From contig NZ_AZXF01000005.1 in NCBI RefSeq assembly GCF_000515115.1, forward strand, positions 124,001 through 188,000: 64,000 nucleotides of DNA, written 5' to 3'. The position numbers and the translations under genes were made by a program. Below, piece after piece: positions 45,943 through 55,363 of the stretch (position 1 is the first letter of the stretch; each line of letters begins with the position of its first letter). The notes beneath the pieces were generated by a model. That model was not told the origin of the DNA, did no database searches, and saw only the letters and a list, made by a program, of their open reading frames with translations. This DNA comes from Nocardiopsis sp. CNT312 (GTDB lineage Bacteria; Actinomycetota; Actinomycetes; Streptosporangiales; Streptosporangiaceae).

Positions 45943-46725
45943 TCAGGCCACGTTGCGCTCGAAGACCAGGCGCAGCCCCGCCAGTGTCAGCCACGGGTCG
46001 TGCACGTCCACGGTCTCGCACTCCCCCACCACCACCGGGGCCAGGCCGCCGGTGGCGACCACGGTGACGTCGTCCGGGGCGTCGGTGAGCTCGGTGACCA
46101 TGCGGTCCACGATCCCGTCCACCTGTCCCGCGAACCCGAACACGATCCCCGAGCGCAGGGCCTCGGTGGTGTTCTTGGCGATCGCCGCGCGCGGCTTGAC
46201 GATCTCCACCATGTGCAGCTGCGCGCCGCGGCGGGAGAGGGCGTCCACCGAGATGTCGATCCCCGGGGCGATCGCTCCCCCGACGTACTCCCCCTTCACA
46301 CTGACCGCGTCGAACGTGGTCGCGGTGCCGAAGTCGACCACGACGGCCGGACCCCCGTAGAGGTGTTTGACGGCCAGCGCGTTGATGATCCGGTCACTGC
46401 CCACCTCCTTGGGGTTGTCCATCCTGATCGGCACCCCGGTCCGGACCCCCGGTTCGACGATCACGGCGGGCACGTCTCCGAAGTGGCGCCGGAACATGTC
46501 GCGCATCTCGTGCTGCACCGACGGCACCGAGCAGCACATCGAGAGACCGTCGACGTCCCCTCGGCCGCCCATCGCACTGCCGTCGATAAGTCCGCGCAGC
46601 ACCACCGCCCATTCGTCGGCGGTGCGGCGCCGATCGGTACCCACCCGCCACTGTTCGACGAGGTCATCGCCTTGGAAAAGACCGAACACCGTCTCGGAGT
46701 TGCCGACGTCGATCGCGAGCAGCAT
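45943..46725 (-). CDS. coaX: Type III pantothenate kinase
   Basis: A 260-residue enzyme of the acetate-kinase/hexokinase superfamily that phosphorylates pantothenate, the first step of coenzyme A synthesis. Phosphate-binding motif 1 is MLLAIDVGNSETVFGLF at the N-terminus; RTGVPIRMDNPKEVGSDRIINA is the substrate region; VVVDFGTATTFDAVS is motif 2. The ATG at 46725 has GAGGG eight bases upstream and starts directly at the motif; an ATG 15 bases earlier has no ribosome site. It is followed by panC after the nadB-nadC gene, a gene order seen in actinobacteria. Confidence 0.93.
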   Translation of the reverse strand: MLLAIDVGNSETVFGLFQGDDLVEQWRVGTDRRRTADEWAVVLRGLIDGSAMGGRGDVDGLSMCCSVPSVQHEMRDMFRRHFGDVPAVIVEPGVRTGVPIRMDNPKEVGSDRIINALAVKHLYGGPAVVVDFGTATTFDAVSVKGEYVGGAIAPGIDISVDALSRRGAQLHMVEIVKPRAAIAKNTTEALRSGIVFGFAGQVDGIVDRMVTELTDAPDDVTVVATGGLAPVVVGECETVDVHDPWLTLAGLRLVFERNVA

Positions 46726-46788
46726 GCTGGGGACCCTCATCCATGGTCGGAACGCTTATCTCAGGGCATCTTGCACCAACAGGGGCAG

Positions 46789-49386
46789 TCACGACAGGTC
46801 GAGAGCGATATCCAATGCCGGACTGGAATGTGTGAGGGCTCCCACGGCCAGATAGTTCACACCCGTCTCGGCCACCTCCCGCGCGACGTCGAGCGTCAGC
46901 CCGCCGGAGGACTCCAGCCGGGCGCGGCCGCCGACCAGGGTGACGGCCTCCCGCAGTTGCTCCACGGTGAAGTTGTCCAGGAGGATCTCCCCAGCGCCGG
47001 CCCCGATGGCGTCCTCGATCTGGTCGATCCGGTCCACTTCGACCTCCAGCGGCAGGTCGGGGAAGCGCTCACGGATGGCGCGCACCGCGGCGCCGACGCC
47101 GCCGGCGGCGACCACGTGGTTGTCCTTGATCAGCCCCGCGTCGCTGAGGCCGTAGCGGTGGTTGGCACCGCCCCCGCAGCGGACGGCGTACTTCTCCAGG
47201 GCGCGCAGTCCGGGTGTGGTCTTGCGGCTGTCCCTGATCCGGGCCCCGGTCCCCTCCACCGCGTCCACCCACGCACGGGTGGCGGTGGCAATACCGGACA
47301 TGTGGGTGAGCAGGTTGAGCGCGGTCCGCTCCGCGGTGAGCAGGTCCCGGGTCCTGGCGGTGACGGACATGAGCACGTCCCCGCGCGCGACCGCGTCGCC
47401 GTCGCCGGCCCGGCGGGCGACCTCCAAGGCGCCGGAGCAGACGAGCCAGAAGACGAGTTCGGCGAGGGGCAGACCGCTCACGGTGCCGTCCGCTCGGGCC
47501 ACGACGTGGGCCGTGCGCACCTGGTCCTCGGGGATGGTGGCCACGGTGGTGACGTCGATGCGCGGCCCTGCGGTGAGGTCCTCGGACAGGGCGCGCCGGA
47601 CCAGGTCCACGTGGGACCGGTGCGGGGCGGTGCAGGAAAGGGTGAACTCGGCGCGCGCGTCCGGCTCGGCCCCTCCCCCCTCGGCCGCCAGGGGGAACGC
47701 GATCGCGTCCAGTTCGGTGACGAGTGCGCTCGGCAGGGACGGGGTCCATTCCTCGTCGGTGGTCACGGGCGTGTTCCCTTCCAGACGCAGGACACTCCTC
47801 CGCGCGCGCAGCGCGGGGACGGGAGCGGGGCGGTCGGCACGCTGGTGCGAACCCCGGCTCTCGGTGCGGTGCAGTGCCGCGGCGGCCACGAGCCGCGCCA
47901 CGGTGAGCAGATTGGTCGCCTCCCACGAGGCGGTGTCGGGGTCCGCGCCCCCGCCCGCCCGTGCCAGGGCGTCGAGGTCGGCGGTCAGTTCGGCCAGCCC
48001 CTCACCGGTGCGCAGCACCCCGGCGTGCCGGGACATGAGTGCGCGCATCCGCGAGGTCCCCGCGGGGTCGGCCAGCGGCAGGGCCGCGCCGCTGGCGAGC
48101 CCCTCGTCCGGGACGGGCCGCCACCGCTCCGCGAGGCGGGCCGCGATCCGGTCGGCGTACACCAACCCCTCCAGAAGGGAGTTGGAGGCCAGGCGGTTGG
48201 CCCCGTGCACACCGGTGCGCGCCACCTCGCCGACGGCCCAGAGGCCGACGACCCCGGTGGCCCCGTCGATGTCGACCTCGACCCCGCCGGAGGCGTAGTG
48301 CGCCGCGGGTGAGACCGGGATCGGCTCGGTGACCGGGTCGATGCCGTGCGCGCGGCAGGAGGCCAGGATGGTGGGGAAGCGCCGCTCCCACCGGGTCCGG
48401 CCGAAGTGGCGCGCGTCCAGGTGGACGTGGTCGGTCCCGGCCGCGGCCATGGTTCGGGCGATAGCCGTGGCGACCACGTCCCGGGGGGCGAGGTCGGCCA
48501 GGTCGTGGACCCCCTTCATGATCCGGTTGCCGTCGCCGTCCACCAGGTAGGCGCCCTCGCCGCGCACGGCCTCGGAGACCAGGGGCTGTCGTCCCCGGGC
48601 GTCGGGACCCAGCCAGAGGACAGTGGGGTGGAACTGGATGAACTCCAGGTCACGCAGGCGAGCCCCGGCGCGGGCTGCGAGGGCGAGGCCGTCACCGGTG
48701 GAGACCGGCGGGTTGGTGGTGGCGGCGAAGACCTGCCCCAGCCCGCCGGTGGCCAGGACGACGGCGGGTGCCAGGACCGCACCGACGCCGTCGCGCGTCC
48801 CCTCGCCCATGACGTGGAGGGTGGCACCGCACACCGCTCCGCTGCCGGGGTCGCGCAGGGCGTCGAGGGCGAGGGCGTGTTCGATCACCTCGATCCGCTC
48901 CTCGGCCAGGACAGCTGCTTGGAGGGCCCGCTGGATCTCGGCGCCGGTGGCGTCCCCTCCGGCGTGGGCGACCCGGTCGGCGCGGTGGCCCCCCTCGCGG
49001 GTGAGGGCTAGTTCGCCACGGTCCGTGCGGTCGAAGTCGGCTCCCAGGCCGATGAGCCAGCGCAGCGCGCCGGGGCCCTCGTTGGCCAGGACGTGCACGG
49101 CGTGGGGGTCGCACAGCCCGGCCCCCGCGATGTGGGTGTCCACCATGTGCGCCACGGGGTCGTCCCCGGGGGCCATCGCGGCGGCGATACCGCCCTGGGC
49201 GTAGGAGGTGGAGCCGGTGGAGAGGCGGTCCTTGGTGACGAGGACGACACGTCCGCGCTCGGTGCGCTGGACGTAGCGCAGGGCGGTGCTCAGACCGGCC
49301 ACACCCGAACCGATGACGGCGACATCGGCACCAACAGTCCACGAGGGCTCGGGGGCGTGCATCCGGGTCTGTCCAGTTGTGCTCAT
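46789..49386 (-). CDS. nadBC: L-aspartate oxidase / quinolinate phosphoribosyltransferase fusion
   Basis: One uninterrupted 865-residue frame joining two consecutive enzymes of NAD synthesis. Residues 1 to about 540 are NadB: FAD motif GSGVAG (26-31), [31 protein letters not shown] and [18 protein letters not shown]. Residues about 590-865 are Nad[66 protein letters not shown] and [11 protein letters not shown]. The genes are separate in Streptomyces and Mycobacterium. An internal GTG at 47766 (residue 541) has GGAAGGG upstream and might also make free NadC. The ATG overlaps the panC stop as ATGA. Confidence 0.92.
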   Translation of the reverse strand: MSTTGQTRMHAPEPSWTVGADVAVIGSGVAGLSTALRYVQRTERGRVVLVTKDRLSTGSTSYAQGGIAAAMAPGDDPVAHMVDTHIAGAGLCDPHAVHVLANEGPGALRWLIGLGADFDRTDRGELALTREGGHRADRVAHAGGDATGAEIQRALQAAVLAEERIEVIEHALALDALRDPGSGAVCGATLHVMGEGTRDGVGAVLAPAVVLATGGLGQVFAATTNPPVSTGDGLALAARAGARLRDLEFIQFHPTVLWLGPDARGRQPLVSEAVRGEGAYLVDGDGNRIMKGVHDLADLAPRDVVATAIARTMAAAGTDHVHLDARHFGRTRWERRFPTILASCRAHGIDPVTEPIPVSPAAHYASGGVEVDIDGATGVVGLWAVGEVARTGVHGANRLASNSLLEGLVYADRIAARLAERWRPVPDEGLASGAALPLADPAGTSRMRALMSRHAGVLRTGEGLAELTADLDALARAGGGADPDTASWEATNLLTVARLVAAAALHRTESRGSHQRADRPAPVPALRARRSVLRLEGNTPVTTDEEWTPSLPSALVTELDAIAFPLAAEGGGAEPDARAEFTLSCTAPHRSHVDLVRRALSEDLTAGPRIDVTTVATIPEDQVRTAHVVARADGTVSGLPLAELVFWLVCSGALEVARRAGDGDAVARGDVLMSVTARTRDLLTAERTALNLLTHMSGIATATRAWVDAVEGTGARIRDSRKTTPGLRALEKYAVRCGGGANHRYGLSDAGLIKDNHVVAAGGVGAAVRAIRERFPDLPLEVEVDRIDQIEDAIGAGAGEILLDNFTVEQLREAVTLVGGRARLESSGGLTLDVAREVAETGVNYLAVGALTHSSPALDIALDLS

Positions 49387-50297
49387 CTGTTCTCCCCTTC
49401 AGGAGAGCTGCCGGGGTCCGCAGCCGCCAGGCGCACGGTCACGTTGTCGATGAGCCGGGTGCGCCCCACGCGTGCGGCGACGGCCAGGCAGGCCGGCCCC
49501 CTGTGGTCGGCACCGACCTCGTCGAAGGTGGCCGTGTCCACGAGCGCGAGGTAGTCGAGCACGATCGGCGGGGTCGCCCGCGCGGCTCTGTCGAGGACGG
49601 CGCGAGCGGCGGCGCGGACGGCGTCCGGTCCCCGGTCCGCGGCGGCGCGTCCGGCCGAGAGCGCCCGAGGCAAGGCGAGGGCGCTCTCCCGCTCCCGCGC
49701 GGAGAGGTAGGCGTTGCGGCTGGAGGCCGCCAGCCCGTCGGGGTCGCGCAGAAGGGGCGCGCCGACGATCCGTACCGGGAGGTTCAGGTCGGCCGTCATA
49801 CGGCGGATGAGGGCGATCTGCTGGGCGTCCTTCTCCCCGAAGACGGCGAGGTCGGGGCGGACCAGGTGGAAGAGCTTGGCGACCACGGTGAGCACTCCGG
49901 TGAAATGCCCCGGCCGGGAGGTGCCTTCGAGGCGTTCGCCCATGGTGCCCGCGTCGACGGTGACCATCTGTTCACGCGGGTACATGGTGGCGGTGTCGGG
50001 GGCGAAGACGACCTCCACCCCTTCCTCGGCGCACTGGCGCACGTCCCCTGGCAGGTCACGCGGGTAGCGGTCGAGGTCCTCGCCCGGACCGAACTGGAGC
50101 GGGTTGACGAAGACGCTGGCCACCACGGTGTCGGCCTCGGCGCGAGCCAGGCGCATGAGGCTGCGGTGGCCCTCGTGTAGTGCGCCCATGGTGGGGACCA
50201 GTGCCACACGGCCGGCTCCGGCGAGCGCGGAGCGCAGTTCCCCGGGCGTGCGTGCGACATCGGGCCCGCTCGTAGCGGGTGTCCTGGTCGTGGTCAT
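49383..50297 (-). CDS. panC: Pantothenate synthetase
   Basis: A 304-residue enzyme that joins beta-alanine and pantoate using [46 protein letters not shown] contains the HIGH-type and ATP-binding motifs; [15 protein letters not shown] and [12 protein letters not shown] are the KMSKS-like and substrate regions. The ATG at 50297 has GGGAG eight bases upstream. The stop overlaps the nadBC start. No panD (aspartate decarboxylase) lies beside it, unlike in mycobacteria, so beta-alanine must come from elsewhere. Confidence 0.95.
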   Translation of the reverse strand: MTTTRTPATSGPDVARTPGELRSALAGAGRVALVPTMGALHEGHRSLMRLARAEADTVVASVFVNPLQFGPGEDLDRYPRDLPGDVRQCAEEGVEVVFAPDTATMYPREQMVTVDAGTMGERLEGTSRPGHFTGVLTVVAKLFHLVRPDLAVFGEKDAQQIALIRRMTADLNLPVRIVGAPLLRDPDGLAASSRNAYLSARERESALALPRALSAGRAAADRGPDAVRAAARAVLDRAARATPPIVLDYLALVDTATFDEVGADHRGPACLAVAARVGRTRLIDNVTVRLAAADPGSSPEGENR

Positions 50298-50388
50298 CTC
50301 GTTCTCTCCCGTGCGGGCCTTGCCGGTGCTCCCTGGGGTCCGCGGGGCGGTACCCGTGTCGTCCGGTCCTTCGGATCCGTGCGGGTGC

Positions 50389-51273
50389 TCAGCGCCGGAG
50401 GACGTCGAGCAGCCGCGCGGCGTCCTCGGGTTTGAGCATCCCGGCGTTGAGGGCGCGGTCCGCGGTGAGCCGAGCCAGTTCGACATAGCTGGCGACGCTC
50501 TCCGGGGCGTTCTCGCGCAGTTGCTCGATGTGTCCGGCGACGGTTCCGGCGTCGCCGCGCAGGACCGGTCCGCTCAGGCCGTGGATGCCCAGGCGCAGCG
50601 CGTTGTCAAGGGCGGCGCTGAGCATGGGGGCGAGCATCCGGCCCGGTTCGGGCACCCCGGCGGCGGAGAGCAGGGAGGCGCTCTCGGAGACGAGGGTGAC
50701 CAGGTGGTTGGCGCCTCCGGCCAGGGCCGCGTGGTAGAGGGTGCGCTTGTCCTCGGCGATCCACACGGGCTCGGCCCCCATCTCCACGACGAGGGCCTCG
50801 GCGATGGGGCGCAGTGGGTCGGGTGCGGTGACGCCGAAGGCGCAGTTCGGGAGGCGTTCGATGTCCTCGTCGCGGCCGGTGAAGGTCATGGCCGGGTGCA
50901 GGGCCAGGGGCAGAGCTCCGACAAGCGTGGCGGGGGCGAGGATGCCGTGGCCGTGGGCGCCGCTGGCGTGGACGAGGAGGGTGCCGCGCAGGTGGGTGCC
51001 GGTGGCTGCGAGGCCCTCGACGAGGTCGGGCAGCGCGTCGTCGGGGACGGTCAGGAGAACGAGGTCGCTGGCGGCCACGACCTGGGGGGCTTCGAGGACG
51101 CGCGCGGTCGGCAAGCGGGAGACGACGTTGGCCCTGGAGGAGTCGGAGACCGCGGTGGTGGCGACGACCTCGTGCCCGGCGCGGCCCAGTGCTTGGGCGA
51201 GGACGGAGCCGACCCGGCCAGGACCGATGACACCGACCCGAAGCCGCGCCGGTCGGCCCTGCGTCGTCTCCAT
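50389..51273 (-). CDS. Rossmann-like and DUF2520 domain protein
   Basis: A 294-residue NAD(P)-binding oxidoreductase-like protein conserved upstream of panC across actinobacteria. The N-terminal Rossmann motif is [19 protein letters not shown]. The C-terminal DUF2520 domain includes [24 protein letters not shown] and [23 protein letters not shown]. The enzyme's substrate is not established; it has been linked to pantoate formation (ketopantoate reduction) by context. The ATG at 51273 has GGAGGGG eight bases upstream. Confidence 0.85.
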   Translation of the reverse strand: METTQGRPARLRVGVIGPGRVGSVLAQALGRAGHEVVATTAVSDSSRANVVSRLPTARVLEAPQVVAASDLVLLTVPDDALPDLVEGLAATGTHLRGTLLVHASGAHGHGILAPATLVGALPLALHPAMTFTGRDEDIERLPNCAFGVTAPDPLRPIAEALVVEMGAEPVWIAEDKRTLYHAALAGGANHLVTLVSESASLLSAAGVPEPGRMLAPMLSAALDNALRLGIHGLSGPVLRGDAGTVAGHIEQLRENAPESVASYVELARLTADRALNAGMLKPEDAARLLDVLRR

Positions 51274-51447
51274 GTGCCGTGCCCCTCCGTGCTCTCGCCC
51301 GCGTCGGCGCCCCGCGGCCTTCCGTGGCGCCTGAGCACACGATAGCCGTCCCGGTGCGACGGGCCGCCGGTCGGCCCCGCTCCGGGCCCGCGCGGTGACC
51401 TGTACCGATCGCGGCTCCGGGCCCGCGGGCGCTCCGTGGAACGGCGC

Positions 51448-51479
51448 CCCGGGGCGCTTGCCCACCCAAGCGCCCCGGG
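51448..51479 (-). terminator. 13-bp hairpin upstream of the DUF2520 gene
   Basis: CCCGGGGCGCTTG and CAAGCGCCCCGGG pair exactly with loop CCCACC. It lies about 200 bases beyond the chaplin stop. Confidence 0.6.
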
Positions 51480-51547
51480 CGTGTACACCGGGTCACGGGG
51501 GTCGGGGTTCCGGTCTCGGTTTCGGAGGCACTTACGGACACAGGGAA

Positions 51548-51580
51548 GGGTGCCGCTCCGCTGGTCGCGGAACGGCACCC
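51548..51580 (-). terminator. 14-bp hairpin downstream of the chaplin gene
   Basis: GGGTGCCGCTCCGC and GCGGAACGGCACCC pair with one mismatch and loop TGGTC, about 95 bases beyond the chaplin stop. Confidence 0.6.
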
Positions 51581-51675
51581 CCAGGCTTGGTGCTGCGGAC
51601 CCGTTCGGGGCGGATCGGCCGGGCGTCTCCCCCGCCGGACCCCTCCCACGGGCGGGCCCGCGGTGCCTTGGCTCC

Positions 51676-51915
51676 TTACTCGAAGACCTTGGCACCGGAG
51701 TCGACGCAGTTACCGCCAGCCACACCAAGGATGGCGATGCCGTTGCCGCAGACGTTGACCGGAATGTTCACGTCGGCCACGAGCTGGTTGCCACCGAGGA
51801 TGGAACCGTTGCCGGACGTGAGGATGTTGTCGTCGGCCATGGCCGGGGAACCCGTGAGCAGGGCACCGGCGGCAGCGGCAACGACGGCACCGGTGGCGAA
51901 GGCCTTCTTCAGCAT
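51676..51915 (-). CDS. Short chaplin-family surface protein
   Basis: A 79-residue exported protein. The signal peptide (LKKAFATGAVVAAAAGALLTGSPAMA) is followed by one short chaplin domain: GNQLVADVNIPVNVCGNGIAILGVAGGNCVDSG, with two cysteines expected to form a disulfide. Chaplins assemble into amyloid-like hydrophobic layers on aerial hyphae and spores. There is no sortase motif, so it is of the short, secreted type. It sits inside the conserved pantothenate/folate block, flanked by hairpins, and its leader holds a stem-loop just before the ribosome binding site. Confidence 0.9.
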   Translation of the reverse strand: MLKKAFATGAVVAAAAGALLTGSPAMADDNILTSGNGSILGGNQLVADVNIPVNVCGNGIAILGVAGGNCVDSGAKVFE

Positions 51916-51930
51916 GAATGTCTCCCGTCA

Positions 51931-51954
51931 CCGGCTGGCGGGGGCGCCAACCGG
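51931..51954 (-). promoter_or_regulatory. Stem-loop in the chaplin mRNA leader
   Basis: CCGGCTGGCG (51931-51940) and CGCCAACCGG (51945-51954) pair with one G-U type mismatch and a four-base loop, ending 15 bases before the start codon, next to the GGGAG ribosome site. It could affect translation. Confidence 0.4.
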
Positions 51955-52160
51955 ATCAAATCGTTGACGATGTGTATGTCAGTGAACACTCGCCGTGTTC
52001 GGAGACCATTTAGCCATACTCGACGGCCTCGCGCAGACCGGAATCGCAGAATTGTCGGGGACATGACCTGGAAATATCTCCAAGAGTGATCGGACATATC
52101 CGTTATGCAACGGACAACGGGGAGAGACCCCCAACCCTCATGTGACCAAGGCCACAATCG

Positions 52161-53627
52161 TCACTCGGGTGTGTCCCCGCCCCACCCCCGGGGGCCCAGC
52201 GTCGACCGCGTCTCCCACCGCTCGGTCCCCGCCTCGGGGACCCGCGCCCTCCTACCGAAGTCCACCAGCGAATCCAGCAGAGCGCGCCCCTCACGCGCCG
52301 TCCGGCCACACGTCCGCGCCCGCACCGGTCCCGGAGGCGTGTCCACCTCGAACGAAACCCGGCCCGTGAGCGGCGACAGCGGCCCCGCCACCAGACGCAG
52401 GGACTGCACACGCTCCACAGGAACGATCTCCGTCACCTTGCAGAACAGGCCGTGCGCGCCGACGAACAGTCGCGCGTCAACACCCGCTGACCGAGGCGCC
52501 CAGCGCCGGTCGGAGTCCAGCGGTACCAGGGCCGGTTCAGCGTCCGGGAAGAGTTCGCCCACCAGGGCGAAGGCCTTGTGCCGCGGCGCCACCGGCAGCA
52601 GTGCGGCCGAGTCCCCCTGGCGGGCACCCGCGTACCCCGCCACGTTGGCCTCGACCCGTGCCACCCCCAGGACACGCCACAGCAGCGGTTCCACGACCCG
52701 GACCGCCTGCACGCGCCCCGGAGGCACCGTCTGCATGCGCCGCTGGAACATGCCGTACCGCAGCCGCAACCCGTCGGAGGAGAGCGAGGCGTAGTAGTCC
52801 GTATAGCGGACCAGAGGACCCCAGTAGTAGCGGATCAGCCCCAGGAGCAGCGGCACGATCGCACCCGCCACCCCGGGCTCGAAGAAGACGGCACCCGCCG
52901 TGGCCAGCATGAACAGCACGACCAGAGCAAGCAGGACCGGCACCCGGAAGGTCAGCGCCCCCAGCAGGAGCAGGAACGGCAACCGGTAGAACGGCCACTC
53001 GGGGGCCTCCGGCGCACGCCCGGGCAGCCCGGCCGCGTACGCGAGCGCCGCGGCCCTGAACCGCTCCGCGAACCGGCGGTTCAGGAACCTCAGGCGGATC
53101 GCGGTCCCGTCGCCGCCCGCCAGTTCGATCCGCAGCTCGGCCAGGCCGAACACCTGCATCAGCAGCGGCTGGACCACATCGACAGCCTGGACCCGGCTCA
53201 GCGGCACCTCGCGCGACTCGCGCATCACCAGTCCGGTGAGGACCACCAGATGGTCCTCGCGCAGGCCGAAGGTGCCGTACCACCAGGCGGGCAGGGCGTA
53301 GGCGAACGTGCCGGAGACGACCGCGATCACCAGCAGCAGGACCCACGACACACCGAAGGTCAGCAGAATCGGACCGCCGAGCGCCACGAACACCAGGGTC
53401 ACCACGGCCACCCGGGCCGGGACGATCGACCAGTGGGACCGGAACACGCCCGCGGTGACGTCGTCCTCCGGGCGGGGGCGCCGCACGGGCTGCGGGCGCG
53501 GACCCGCGTACGGCACCGCCCCCGGCCCTCCGGGCACGGTGCCCGGGGGCGGCGGCACGGGCGGGCGGCCCCACCCCGGCGGGTGCGGCGGCTGGAAGGG
53601 GCCAGAAGGCCGGATCGGTCCGTTCAC
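52161..53627 (-). CDS. PH-domain (bPH_2) membrane protein, YdbT-like
   Basis: A 488-residue membrane protein. After a proline-rich cytoplasmic start come pairs of transmembrane helices (IVPARVAVVTLVFVALGGPILL, VSWVLLLVIAVVSGTFAYAL; a second pair at LLLGALTFRVPVLLALVVLFMLATAGAV) separated by bacterial PH domains (LREDHLVVLTGLVMRESREVPLSRVQAVDVVQ; LRYGMFQRRMQTVPPGRVQAVRVVEPLL; LFCKVTEIVPVERVQSLRLV). Three PH units alternate with helices as in Bacillus YdbT. Function unknown; YdbS/YdbT are linked to membrane stress. It overlaps the adjacent PH gene by one base. Confidence 0.82.
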   Translation of the reverse strand: MNGPIRPSGPFQPPHPPGWGRPPVPPPPGTVPGGPGAVPYAGPRPQPVRRPRPEDDVTAGVFRSHWSIVPARVAVVTLVFVALGGPILLTFGVSWVLLLVIAVVSGTFAYALPAWWYGTFGLREDHLVVLTGLVMRESREVPLSRVQAVDVVQPLLMQVFGLAELRIELAGGDGTAIRLRFLNRRFAERFRAAALAYAAGLPGRAPEAPEWPFYRLPFLLLLGALTFRVPVLLALVVLFMLATAGAVFFEPGVAGAIVPLLLGLIRYYWGPLVRYTDYYASLSSDGLRLRYGMFQRRMQTVPPGRVQAVRVVEPLLWRVLGVARVEANVAGYAGARQGDSAALLPVAPRHKAFALVGELFPDAEPALVPLDSDRRWAPRSAGVDARLFVGAHGLFCKVTEIVPVERVQSLRLVAGPLSPLTGRVSFEVDTPPGPVRARTCGRTAREGRALLDSLVDFGRRARVPEAGTERWETRSTLGPRGWGGDTPE

Positions 53628-54169
53628 TACAACCCCGTCGAGAAGCTCTCACTGCGTGCCGCGAGGCGGTCGCGCAACCGGGCCGCCTCCTCCAGTCCGA
53701 GCCCGACCAGACGGGTGTCGGCCGTGCTCGCGGCCGTGCGCACCCGGACGGTGGCCAGGCCCAGGGCCTGCTCCAGCAGATCCGAGGTGACGTCCACCAC
53801 CTGCATCCGGCCGTAGGGGACCACCACCATCTGCCGGACGAGCACCCCGTAGGTGGCGTAGAGCTCCTCCGGTGCCTCGGCGTACCCCCACGACCGCTGG
53901 AAGCGCCCGGCGAGGAACCATCCGCACACGAGCGCCGACAACGCCACGGCGCCCGACGCGGCGGCCCACACCGGACCGGCCCAGGCGTAGGCCAGCACTG
54001 CGACGACGCCTCCACCGACCAGGCACAGCGCGGCCAGGACCAGCCTGCGGTACAAGGCCAGGGCGGGGGACACCCGCTGCCACTCGGTGCCCTCTGGCGG
54101 GCCGAACGCCGCGGTGAGCGGTCGGGGGCCGGGGGCCTCCGGGTTCGGGGTAGCGTCACTGGTCTCCAC
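53627..54169 (-). CDS. PH-domain (bPH_2) membrane protein, YdbS-like
   Basis: A 180-residue protein with two transmembrane helices (RLVLAALCLVGGGVVAVLAYAWAGPVWAAASGAVALSALVCGWFLAG) and one bacterial PH domain (LYATYGVLVRQMVVVPYGRMQVVDVTSDLLEQALGL). It pairs with the larger PH protein downstream, as YdbS does with YdbT. The GTG at 54169 gives the usual length but has a weak ribosome site. The same frame stays open to an ATG at 54373; that would add a 51-base tandem repeat as coding sequence and overlap the DUF3180 gene by 38 bases. Confidence 0.8.
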   Translation of the reverse strand: METSDATPNPEAPGPRPLTAAFGPPEGTEWQRVSPALALYRRLVLAALCLVGGGVVAVLAYAWAGPVWAAASGAVALSALVCGWFLAGRFQRSWGYAEAPEELYATYGVLVRQMVVVPYGRMQVVDVTSDLLEQALGLATVRVRTAASTADTRLVGLGLEEAARLRDRLAARSESFSTGL

Positions 54170-54220
54170 GGACCCAGTCAACCATTGTCGGGCGGGGGTC
54201 GGCCGGAGCGCCTCGGCCCG

Positions 54221-54331
54221 CCCGTCACCCTCCACCACCCTCACACGAGAGCCGACGGCTCCAGCCAACCACCCGTCACCCTCCACCACCCTCACACGAG
54301 AGCCGACGGCTCCAGCCAACCACCCGTCACC
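54221..54331. repeat. Tandem duplication, 51-base unit
   Basis: A 51-base unit occurs at 54221-54271 and again, without change, at 54272-54322, with the first nine bases of a third copy after that. It lies between the DUF3180 stop and the PH-domain gene start. The length is a multiple of three, so the frame is kept if it is translated as an N-terminal extension. Confidence 0.85.
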
Positions 54332-54335
54332 ACCC

Positions 54336-54821
54336 TCAGAGCGCTCCCGGCGGGTCCTCCCCGCGGCCGTCATCGGGCACCCGGCACGCGAACTCCAGCC
54401 AGAGCGCCGCGCCGAGCAGCAGCACGGCGGAGACCGACGTCCCCAGGGCCGTCAGGAACACCTCGCGGTGGCCGGGAAGCTCCAGCATCGGGGAGACCTC
54501 CAGCGCCATGCCCAGGAAGAAGCCCGCCGCCAGCGCCGAGAACAGGGCACTGGCCTTGGCCAGCGCGACCAGGCGCGCCGCGCTGATCGGGGGCACCGGT
54601 TCGGTCCCGGGTTCCCTGCGAATGCGCCTGCGGGTACGCCTGGCCGTGAACGCCTCCGCCAGCGCCAGCAGCGTCAGCGTGGGGATGGCCGTCCACGGCA
54701 GCGGCGGCAGCACCCTGAGAGCGTCGGTGACGAGCCAGCCCCCTACCGCTCCGCAGACGGCCAGGGCCAGGGGGAGCCGCCACCCGGTCGGGCGGAGCCG
54801 CCCCTCGTCCTCCTCCGACAT
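54336..54821 (-). CDS. DUF3180 membrane protein
   Basis: A 161-residue protein with four transmembrane helices (LPLALAVCGAVGGWLVTDAL; IPTLTLLALAEAF; SALFSALAAGFFLGMALEV; EVFLTALGTSVSAVLLLGAALWLEF). This is the DUF3180 family, found after folK in nearly all actinobacterial folate operons. Function unknown. The ATG shares a base with the folK stop (TGATG), so translation is coupled. Confidence 0.85.
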   Translation of the reverse strand: MSEEDEGRLRPTGWRLPLALAVCGAVGGWLVTDALRVLPPLPWTAIPTLTLLALAEAFTARRTRRRIRREPGTEPVPPISAARLVALAKASALFSALAAGFFLGMALEVSPMLELPGHREVFLTALGTSVSAVLLLGAALWLEFACRVPDDGRGEDPPGAL

Positions 54822-55363
54822 CAGTGTCCCGTCCCCTCCGGAAGCCGCAGTTCCAGGTCGTCGCGGAGGTGCAGTTCCTGTTCCCCCGAGGTGTCCGCCG
54901 ACCATACGGCAAAGAGCAGGTCAGCGACCGGGCCCCGGCCGGGCAGCACCGCGTCGGGGTCGGCGTCCAGCCACGGCCTCAGCACGAACGCCCGGAGGTG
55001 GGCACGCGGGTGCGGGAGGGTGAGTTCCGGGTCGTCGTCCCGCTCGTCCCCGAACGCGATGACATCCACGTCGAGGGTGCGCGGCCCCCACCGGACCCCG
55101 CGGACCCGTTCCAAGGCCCGTTCGGCGGCCTGCGCGCGCCGTAGTAGCGCCCGTGCTCCGCCGACTGCGTCCACGACCAGCACCGCGTTGAGGAACGCCC
55201 CCTGCTCGGGCCCGCCCACGGGGGCCGTCTCGTAGACCGGGGACACGGCGACCGGCACCGGTGCTCCCCCGCCCTCCAGCAGCACGTCCACGGCACCTTG
55301 GAGGGCGGACCGGCGGTCGCCCAGATTGGAGCCCAGGGACAGGACCGCGCGGACGGCCGTCAC
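54821..55363 (-). CDS. folK: 2-amino-4-hydroxy-6-hydroxymethyldihydropteridine pyrophosphokinase
   Basis: A 180-residue HPPK. It transfers pyrophosphate from ATP to the pterin before condensation with p-aminobenzoate. Motifs VLSLGSNLGDRRSALQGAVD, VYETAPVGGPEQGAFLNAV and the catalytic loop GVRWGPRTLDVDVIAFGD followed by LPHPRAHLRAFVLRPW are intact. The start overlaps the folB stop by four bases. It belongs to the folE-folP-NTF2-folB-folK operon. Confidence 0.94.
   Translation of the reverse strand: MTAVRAVLSLGSNLGDRRSALQGAVDVLLEGGGAPVPVAVSPVYETAPVGGPEQGAFLNAVLVVDAVGGARALLRRAQAAERALERVRGVRWGPRTLDVDVIAFGDERDDDPELTLPHPRAHLRAFVLRPWLDADPDAVLPGRGPVADLLFAVWSADTSGEQELHLRDDLELRLPEGTGH

Larger units (their letters stand above)
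51274..51675. other. Intergenic region with two hairpins between DUF2520 and chaplin genes
   Basis: About 400 bases, no gene. Two strong stem-loops (51448-51479 and 51548-51580) lie downstream of the chaplin gene on the minus strand and upstream of the DUF2520 operon, insulating one from the other. Confidence 0.55.

Noticed and set aside
45310-48312. Open frame of 1000 codons on the plus strand
   Set aside because: Only its first 55 codons resemble anything (VapB). The rest runs antisense through coaX and nadBC and is an effect of high GC content.
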